NCBI GenBank assembly: GCA_958510875.1
Contig: OY294068.1
Coordinates: 21,928,297 to 21,992,296 of the forward strand
Length of the DNA: 64,000 nt
Direction: 5' to 3'
DNA from: Endomychus coccineus
Lineage: Eukaryota > Arthropoda > Insecta > Coleoptera > Endomychidae
Shown one piece after another: positions 57,201 to 64,000 of the stretch; the stretch's first letter is position 1; each line of letters starts with the position of its first letter. Made by a program: the position numbers and the translations under genes. The notes under the pieces are model-generated. The model was not told where the DNA came from. It saw only the letters and a list, made by a program, of their open reading frames with translations, and did no database searches.

Positions 57201-60200
57201 TTTATTTGAATTAGAATTAGAATCTTTCATATTTTATTGTTTGTTGTTGGGGAAATTTTCGAAGGACAAGATTGAGATTAGGTTTGGAAAATATCGTCCG
57301 ATGAGTGGTTCTAATTATCATATTTCTGATACTCGACTTTTTGAATCAAAGATTGAAAGTCCTTAGTATCCTTAAACTCGGATCTTCACTCATATAATTT
57401 CTTAAAAGTGAATACTACATTTTGTGGCGAGCTTATAGAGGGGGATGTAAACTAGGAAAATATTGAAACCGACTTCAAATATTTCCATACACAATCAAGA
57501 GCAATAGATAATACAACAAATACTGGTTCAAAGATAATATTATCGAGAAATTTTAACTAAATTAGAAGATTTCCAAGAAAGAGAATCCAACTGGTCTCTC
57601 AAAAGTCAAATAATTTCTTCAAAGTGAATACTACATTTTGTGGCGAGTTTATAGAGGGGGATGTAAACGAGGAAAATATTGAAACCAACTTCAAATATTT
57701 CCATACACAATCAAGAGCGATAGATAATACAACAAATACTGTTTCAAAGATAATATTATCGAGAAAATTTTAACTAAATTAGAAAATTTCCAAGAAAGAG
57801 AATCCAACTGGTCTCTCAAAACTATTAATAATTCAACATCAACAAATATGAACTCATAAATTCAGGATCTTCATATATTCGACTCCTCTAGTAAATCACA
57901 ACCAAGCATTCCGTTAATTAGTCACAACTACTATTATTCTAACAAAATGTTAGTAAAACGAAGAAAAATTCTTATTCTCATTATATTTTCTTATTTTTAG
58001 GATCACTGTTGAATCTTTCATTATCATCGTCGGACTCGAATCGTATCAAGGAGTTGACAGCGAACGAGTTACCTTATTCCGAACAATGGCTCCGGTACAC
58101 TGTCGGTAAAATAACTCCCTTACAATTCAAAGCTTGCTGCAGGGCAAGTATGAACAATCCCCCTTTGGGTCTTATAAGTTCCATTTGTTATCCAGTCCCA
58201 AGAAAAGCACAGATATGTGCACATAAAAGTGCAATTTTCTCAGATTTCAACGAAAAACTGGCGAAGAGTCATAGGAATTTCAGTTTTACTACAACTAGTG
58301 GCGTTTCTATAAATCCGGATTGTCCGTACTTCCTATCGTTACCAGACGGATTTATCAATTGCGATTGTTGCGGTTATGGTTGCATTCAAATGAAATGTGA
58401 CAGTTGTGATATTGATAGGTTTAAGAGATTTTTGAATGTTCAAGACGGTGTATTGGGTATAGACGAGGAGGATGCTACTTATTATGAAACGCAAATGCAT
58501 ATGGCCGTTACTAAAACCAGTTATTGTTATTGCATTCTTGCAAATAAACAGAGTGCGTTAGTGTTGAAAGTGTTCCCCGATGATGATTTTTGGCACAAGA
58601 AAAAGCATAGAGCGAAATCGTTTTTTCATAATGTTATTTTACCGGAACTGTTGGGTAAATTTTATAGCAAAAATTATAGTATGCCAGCTCTCGTCTCTGA
58701 TTCTGATACCTGATGTGATGTGATATTGTTTCTTAAATTAGGTCTCCTAGACAGAATTATGCAGTTTACATTTGCCAAGATGAAATAATAAAATGAATTG
58801 GGCTTCAGATGAGATTGTAACCATCAGACTATCTTTATAGATAAAGATTGTTTCCACGATAGCAAAGTTAATATTTTTGCATCTAGAATCTGTTGTATCG
58901 GGGGTACTACTATCGTAAATTAAACTCACTATATAAAGCGATCATCTCCTGAGATTGAGCACCAATCAGGAAGGTGTACCTCCATAATTCACTGCTCCGT
59001 CCTGTTTGGGCGGTAAGACCACGTTGTCTTGACCACAATGAATCGAAATAGAAGAATGGACAGTAACCTAAACGTCAGTCCTACAGTAATCATCATTCAC
59101 TATGAATAAGATTTTGATAAATTCGTGTAAACTCTTCTAACGTTGTTGGTTCGTGAAATAATCTCAATAAATACAATTCGTGCTCACAATACTATCGACA
59201 AATCTGTCAGAAATCACCACGAGTCAAAGTAATTTGATTGCGTTTAAGATTTCTGACAGAATTTTCGATAGTATCATGAACACGAATTGTATTTATTGAG
59301 ATAATTTCACGATCCAACAAAGATTGGAAAGTTCAGATCTTATTCATAGTCCAGTCGCACAGCCACAAAAGTTGATTAGAAAATTTGATATAGCTAATTT
59401 GTATGTTATCTTATGTTTTTGGATTATCTAAAAACGGGAAAAATAGTTAAAAAATTCCTGGATTGCCGATAGAAAAGCTATGTCCATTTTCTTGCCGAAA
59501 AACTGGAAATGTTCCGGGTTTTTTCATTTATTTAATTTGAATACGCGTCGAATGAGCCGAAGCAGAAGTCATTTGAAGGTTATGGGCCCGAGATAATGTC
59601 CTTTTTGTGATTTTATTTCGTTTTACAAAATATTTTTTTTTAAATAGAAAAAAGATTGGCATTTTTATTCTACTTTCCACTGGATTTTTTGTCGCCAATA
59701 TTTGAATCTCGCGAAAAACCATATTTTGACTCTAAACGAAATGCATTTTATAGATTTTGACAAATATTACCTAAAATAACCATCAAATCACATTTTTCTA
59801 TAAATGCCGATTTTTGGCAGGACTCGGAAAGTTGGAGACATTTTTAGGTTAGAAAAAAAAAACAAATTCGAGATACTGTTAGAACTCTCCATTACGCGTA
59901 TTTCGAGCTACTGTACGTGTTTGGGCCTGTAGCGGGCCCATCGTAAAAAACGAAAACTCAATGGAAAGATAGTTGACTTTCTCCATCTAAATCCAAAAGT
60001 GTAACCTCTTAGCCACATAAAAAATGATAGTTTGCATTATATTTTTTTTTCTTTAACTAGCTCTAGATTTTTTTCAATGATGGCGAAGAGGTCACACTTT
60101 TGGATTTAGATAGAAAAAGTCATCTACTTTTCATTGAATTTTGTATTTTTACGCTGGACCCAAAATTGGGCCCGCTACAGGCCCAAACACGTTTAGATGA

Positions 60201-63200
60201 ATATCTAGACTTCTACTGAAGCAAAATTGATCTACAATAGCACAAAATACGCGTATAAAGAGCTCGAATTTGTTTTGTTTATTCGAATATTCTAACCTCA
60301 AAATTTCTCCAATTTTTCGAGGTCAAACATTTTCAAAGCTCTGCCAAAATTCTGCATTTATACCTAAATGTGATTTGATTGTTATTTTAGGTAATATCTG
60401 TCAAAATCTACAAAATGCATTTTGTTTTGAGTCAAAATATGCATTTTTCAGCCTACAATCGCAATTTTACGGTATTTCGCGAAATTCAAATTTCGGCAAC
60501 AAAAAAATATCCAGTGAAAAGTAGAATGAAAATGCCAACTTCCCACGCAAACAAAATATTCTTACAATCCTTTTTCTATTTGAAAAAAATATTTTGTAAA
60601 CCGAAATAAAATCACAAAATGGGCCTTATCTCGGGCCCATAACCTTCCAATAACTTCTACCTTGGCTCATTCGCTCATTCGACGCGTATTCAATTATCTA
60701 TGACTTTGATCACTTGTATTTTTTTGATTAGAGGCTTTATTACAAAATTAATTTAAATAAATAAATAAACCCGGAAAATTTCGATAAAATAGCCATAACT
60801 TTTCTAACGGCATTTTTGATGGAATAAATGTGCTTTTTATTCATTAATCTGTAAAAAAAAGGATTTGATAATATTCCAGTCATATCAAATTTTGCTGGAT
60901 TTTCAGACCGTGCGACTGAACTATCATTGTGACACAATGAATAATAATTACTGTAGGACTAACGTTTGAGTTGCACTCTCCATTCTTCTATTTATATTCG
61001 TTGTTGCCATGTCAACGTGGTTTTAAAAGAATGGAACAGTAAAATAACCAGTCACATCTTCCTCAGTTGTTCTCAAATCTAATGAGATGAGCGCTTCATA
61101 TAGTGAGTGAAATTATCAGATATATAATGTTGGTAAATAGTAAGGTCGATAATCAAATTGTGAATTAAACACTACTGTGTTTCGCTTTAATTTGTAACTT
61201 CCGTTACTCGAGTTTCTACGCCTTGTACATACAGTATTTACACACCGTATTTGAAGATGCCGAAACTCGTGTAACGGAAGTTACAAATTAAAGTGATATC
61301 AACATGATTTTAGATCTTACATTATCGATAGAATCACGTAGTAATGGATGAAACGATAACATTTATTGAAAGGGGCGATATTCCCTAATAATTTGAGAAT
61401 AAATTTAGCACTTACAGCAATTTTTATTGTCTACAAAAAGATGCTAACCATAGTTACCATAATTTTCATAATTATTATTAATTTTGACCATTAATTTTTA
61501 TAATAAGAATTAATAATAGTGATTGTTTTGTAGCAAGTAACATAAACTAAGGAAGAACTTTATGTAAATAAAGCATCGTGAAATTTTGTTGAGGTGATCG
61601 CCAAAGTTTTTGTATTACTTATTATAATTATAAAACTGTTGCCAATACGAATTTTATTTCACCTTTTTTTAAAATTGGGGAATCAAGCCTTGATTTCAGT
61701 TTTCAACAATTATTTATGAATGATTCATCTGAAGACGCTTTCTTATTGAGATGCAAGAAGTACAAACCAATGTCATGCCCGATTGAATCCATATTCCATT
61801 TTACAATAATGATAATTTTATCGAATAATTCCCCAATTCTATGTTTTCAAATAATGTATCATCACCCAGTAAAATGTGATAATCAGTATTTAAGGCTGAG
61901 ACAAAGGTAGGAAAGGCAGACCCGCTTTATAATTGAACTGGTAAAGGAATAAAAATTATTGAATTTTGAGTAGTATCTGCAAACATGGTGGGCACACTTA
62001 ATTGGATTGTAATATATATCTAGGAGTTTTCAAAAGATGGCGCTTAAGTTATTTTTTGCTATTTTATTTCTTCTATTATCATTTTCTCTTAAATATTTAT
62101 TGAAATTCATCAGTTTTATTTAAGACCAATACGTTTTTGAAACATTTTTTAATATAGATTAAGCTGATGATCCACCACTTTTATTACAATTAGTTTACTT
62201 TAGCCCTTTCACAATGTATCTAGACTGGTGAACAAATGTATTTATCAATTATTTATTCTTATCGTTATTTTTTTGTAATATATCTTTTTATGATTAAACT
62301 TCTATTTGTTGAATATTTGTTTTAATTAATATCCTAATATCCCATCATTCATTGTTGTGTACATTATTTATATCTGAATAAATTTACGTCAAATGGTGCA
62401 TGTACAACAATGTTCCTAAGAAAAATTATGTTGTGAATCCAGTAGAGGTCAATAAACAAAAGCTGATAGAAACGTTTATCTAATAATTTAAATAAAACTC
62501 TTTGGTTGGATCAGCGCTTTTGCACGGAACCAATTTTTCGTTCAATCAACCAATCAATCAAAACGGGGGCGGACAAATCCGGTGCATTTAGGCCGCTTGA
62601 TTGGGTCCATTGTGCGCCCCTTGATACAAGAATCAGTCCAGCATGCCTAAGGCAGGGCCGAATCAGATACTAAACTGTAACAATATTTGATATCTAACGA
62701 TTTTTGGAATCTAAACCAAACATCCATGTAGTTGCTTTGTTTTTTAGTTTTTAAAGGGATAGATTTAACATTAATTCATTTTATCATACCAACACAGATT
62801 AGATACCATACATTGCCAGCTTGTCGATATCTTTTGTTTCTTTTTATCGGGAAAATTGTAAACTACATCTAGCAGTAGATTTCCGAATAAATTGTTATTA
62901 CTTATTCCAGAGGAATAAGAGGAAACAGAAACCTAAAGTGGTGTTTACAATGCTGGAAAGTCCTGAACTGGAATCGCTGATAAGGCAATTAGGTGAGTAC
63001 TTGGAAGATTATCAAAACTTTTGCCATGACTCAAGAATAGGAATTTATTAATGAAATATATCAAACACTGAAATTCATTAAATTTCTGTTTATTCTATTA
63101 ATATTCATAGTCACATTGGGCCTGTTTGGAGAATAAAAAATAAAAAGGTCACCTTTTGCCACTAAATTATTTGAAATATTTGCAAATTTAGTCCTCAATC

Positions 63201-63436
63201 TTTTGAGTGATTATCTCAGGTTTGATAAATTGAAGAGCCTGATAGGGCCTGTTTAATCAAATATGTTATTTTTCTTTATTTAGGTGGTAGCGTAGTGGAC
63301 ACCGTAGATGCATGTACAGTCCTTCTCACACAATCTGTCAAAAGGTCTCACAAACTACTTGAAGCGGTGGGTCAGAGTAAACCTATATGTTCTCCGAAGT
63401 GGTTGGAAGCCTGTAAAAAAGCTAGCCAATTTTTGG
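42217..63436 (+). CDS. mu2: MDC1/mutator 2-like DNA damage checkpoint mediator (FHA, TQ/SQ-rich, BRCT), 3' end beyond window
   Basis: Seven coding exons seen: 42217-42240, 42357-42455, 42643-42822, 45258-47583, 50380-52406, 62911-62992, 63284-63436. All joins keep frame (phases 0,0,0,1,0,1) and give at least 1630 residues; the last donor is phase 1, so the gene continues past the window. Seen: an N-terminal FHA domain (residues 9-101: IIGRNRD, GISQFHAVL, SSNGT, the phospho-Thr-binding residues), a long acidic Ser/Thr-rich middle with many TQ and SQ sites, including four [LFV]HExxTQ repeats, basic SR/KR-rich stretches, and a BRCT repeat (about 1558-1630: KVVFTML, GGSVVD, SKPICSPKWLEACKKA). This order matches MDC1 and fly MU2, which bind phosphorylated H2A at breaks and recruit repair factors. 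A second BRCT should follow. Introns 3 to 5 are swollen by repeats, and intron 5 contains YqaJ-type exons on the same strand. Confidence 0.85.
43101..43220. repeat. Inverted pair of CTGATGATGGCTAC motif copies
   Basis: 43101-43155 is the reverse complement of the motif also seen at 7.50 and 41.34 kb, and 43163-43220 is a forward copy, separated by a few bases (AGTTTATTC). GATGGCTACTYGGTAGC makes a small stem inside each copy; the two together fold into a long hairpin. In intron 3 of the MDC1-like gene. Confidence 0.65.
43311..45160. mobile_element. Large foldback element (arms of 550-700 bp) in MDC1-like intron 3
   Basis: GGAGTCAATCTACGGAAAAA at 43314 returns inverted at 45139-45158. Further paired blocks: CCCCCTCCTGGAATATATAT / its inverse at about 44880-44896, and GGCCATTTACAATACATGTT / diverged inverse near 44600. 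The spacer (about 44.0-44.5 kb) is very AT-rich. The element ends about 100 bp before the exon 4 acceptor. No transposase. Confidence 0.8.
47877..48235. repeat. Inverted repeat of about 95 bp arms in MDC1-like intron 4
   Basis: Left arm about 47877-47970 (CAATATTCAAATTTGTTTGA) pairs with right arm about 48130-48235 (TCAAACAAATTTGAATATTG), also CATTTCTTGAT with ATCAAGAAATG. The spacer is almost pure A/T. A 78-codon frame at 48137-48373 overlaps the right arm and is not recognisable. Confidence 0.7.
49145..49850 (+). pseudogene. 5'-truncated, inactive mariner transposase
   Basis: Plus-strand frames read LRRFVTVDET, then NKVMATGFFVMHGIIHIDYL, NHHNAPAHRSAVAMAKLHEL and VRHPPYSPDLAPCDFYLFPN. The second catalytic Asp (normally in QDNAPAH) is His here, and frameshifts and stops occur near 49215 and 49620. 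The 3' end (CAAATAAATCATTTCTTG...CCCTCGTA) is retained at 49798-49848; the 5' end is missing. In intron 4 of the MDC1-like gene. Confidence 0.85.
52940..54205 (+). repeat. AT-rich satellite, about 142 bp period, about nine units
   Basis: GATGTCCACTATTTAATTAG or close variants recur at about 53081, 53220, 53345, 53481, 53623, 53765, 53908, 54050 and 54193; the last spacings are 142, 142, 143, 142 and 143 bp, while two earlier units are shortened. The late units alternate between two variants (ATTGGGACCTGC with CATGAA, and ATTAGGACTTGC with CATAAA). The array stops abruptly at CTCATGACT followed by a run of about 12 G. In intron 5 of the MDC1-like gene. Confidence 0.9.
55231..58713 (+). CDS. 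YqaJ-type nuclease-like protein (arthropod family), start exon unresolved
   Basis: Three exons, 55231-55473, 55542-56712 and 58001-58713 (phases 0 and 1), encode 708 residues up to a TGA, with no Met in the first 81 codons, so at least one upstream exon is needed. Exons 1 and 2 begin with related modules (KTLAKRW... IHCQCDSGQLSETC and KTLKKRR... LHCQCGSGHLAETC). The last exon carries the YqaJ (lambda-exonuclease-like) domain: PYSEQWLRYTVGKITPLQF, CCRASMNNP, SICYP, NPDCPYFLSLPDGFINCDCC, DDDFWHKK, NVILPELLGKFY. The catalytic Glu-x-Lys is GCIQMKC here (Glu to Gln), and the usual Gly-x-x-His-Glu segment is not recognisable, so nuclease activity is doubtful; Asp of PDG is kept. It lies on the same strand inside intron 5 of the MDC1-like gene, with compatible phase. 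It could be a nested gene, a domesticated transposon-borne gene, or an alternative MDC1-like C-terminus. Confidence 0.75.
57397..57822 (+). repeat. Tandem duplication, about 210 bp unit, two copies
   Basis: 57397-57606 and 57609-57822 both contain GTGAATACTACATTTTGTGG, CAAATATTTCCATACACAAT and AGAGAATCCAACTGGTCTCT in the same order, with few differences. In the last intron of the YqaJ-type exons. Confidence 0.85.
58915..61115. mobile_element. Long inverted-repeat element, about 2.2 kb
   Basis: CTCACTATATAAAGCG at 58925 returns inverted (CGCTTCATATAGTGAG) ending at 61107, and paired blocks follow inward for most of its length: ACCACGTTG, TAGAAGAATGGA, AGTCCTACAGTAAT, CCAGTCGCAC, GGGCCCGAGATAA, GCCGATTTTTGGCA. 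A separate small element interrupts the left arm at 59100-59349. The central part has inverted GGGCCCGCTACAGGCCCAAA-type blocks. No protein recognised. In intron 5 of the MDC1-like gene. Confidence 0.8.
59100..59349. mobile_element. Small foldback element nested in the left arm of the 58.9-61.1 kb element
   Basis: Bounded by CTATGAATAAGAT and ATCTTATTCATAG. Inside, CAATAAATACAATTCGTG and AAATCTGTCAGAAATC pair with inverted copies downstream. The right arm of the host element lacks it, so it inserted after the host element was formed. Confidence 0.7.
61189..61292. repeat. Hairpin, 31-33 bp stem
   Basis: TTTAATTTGTAACTTCCGTT with ACTCGAGTTT on the left pairs with AAACTCGTGTAACGGAAGTT plus ACAAATTAAA on the right, with one mismatch, around a loop of about 40 nt. 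Function unknown. Confidence 0.75.
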
Positions 63437-64000
63437 GTAATTATCAAAACTGTATACTCTTACTTTTTTATGTCGATTGGCAAACTTGCAATGCGAAAAT
63501 TTAAATTGGCATTATATATAAATACTACACATGTTGAGTTTGAGACTGTTATTCAGGTTTAAAACGTGCGATAAAGATTCGACCTATATGGGGATGTTAT
63601 AGGCGTGATTCATTAACGCGCCTGTCGTCAGTACCTTATCTAGCGATAACTAGACGATGCATTCGATTGTTTGTTCATTTCACTTGAATTGTTTGTGGTA
63701 AGCTCAGGTCTACAACTTACGTAATGTCAAAAGGGCGCTGCAAATAGGAGACCGTTTAGATGTAACAGTGAATTATGTTGCTAATATCTCGAAAACGGTT
63801 GGAGCTAGGTATACAACAATAAGCAAGTTGATGTTCACTTTCGGTATTACCGGATGTGTGAGATTTTTGGAAATATTTTAGCTGAAGAGTACCCATCAAC
63901 TTTGATAAATAACCAAATATTAAAAAATTGTCGTATCATTATTCTATAAAATATCGGTCGCGGGCGTTCGTCGTGAGACATCCTGAATAGCGAATCGTAA
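63437..64000. other. Intron of MDC1-like gene, running out of window
   Basis: Follows the phase-1 donor after the first BRCT exon. No acceptor leading into a second BRCT motif was recognised before the window ends. Confidence 0.5.

Noticed and set aside
62510..62690. GC-richer patch with CCAAT boxes, possible promoter
   Set aside because: Partly self-complementary and repeat-like, located inside the mediator intron; no start site or core promoter can be supported.

Overview
This is a eukaryotic, almost certainly insect, genomic window: AT-rich, with spliced genes (GT/AG introns in ordinary phases), arthropod-type gene content (a wech/dappled-type B-box/NHL protein, an arthropod YqaJ-domain protein) and a dense load of mariner, Tc1, Penelope-like, LINE, P-like and foldback/MITE repeats. 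A beetle is my best guess, held weakly. There are no bacterial features.

Layout. (1) 0.8-5.4 kb, minus strand: RCHY1/Pirh2-type ubiquitin ligase in five coding exons; its last exon lies 2.7 kb from the fourth, and the intron is filled by two inverted-repeat elements. (2) 5.4-15.5 kb: gene-free repeat landscape, including a Tc1 fossil split precisely by another element, a tRNA-like sequence and a dead Penelope-like element. (3) 15.5-25.4 kb, plus strand: wech (B-boxes, coiled coil, NHL propeller), whose 7.8 kb intron hosts, on the opposite strand, a complete four-exon carbonyl reductase (SDR) gene and a broken mariner. (4) 25.4-32.5 kb: no gene; a perfect 134 bp palindrome between TA microsatellites and two foldback elements. 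(5) 32.5-38.1 kb, minus strand: LSm6 and, after a LINE relic, a Penelope-like fragment and two MITEs, a single-exon hydroxymethylbilane synthase with a Cys-Pro-rich insert. (6) 38.1-42.2 kb: P-like THAP elements and MITEs. (7) 42.2 kb to the right edge, plus strand: a very large MDC1/mu2-type DNA-damage mediator (FHA, TQ/SQ-rich middle, BRCT), incomplete at its 3' end, with introns holding a long foldback, a mariner, a 142 bp satellite, and, on the same strand, three exons of a YqaJ-nuclease-like protein with no visible start codon.

The genes do not form a pathway. RCHY1 (protein turnover), wech (adhesion/post-transcriptional control), carbonyl reductase (NADPH-dependent carbonyl reduction), LSm6 (RNA decay and U6 snRNP), HMBS (haem synthesis) and MDC1/mu2 (damage signalling) are ordinary housekeeping neighbours. 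The two most interesting signals are the YqaJ exon set inside the MDC1-like gene, phase-compatible with the upstream MDC1 donor and so possibly an alternative C-terminus, and the haem-regulatory-motif-like insert in HMBS. All exon joins were read by eye and have no transcript support here.
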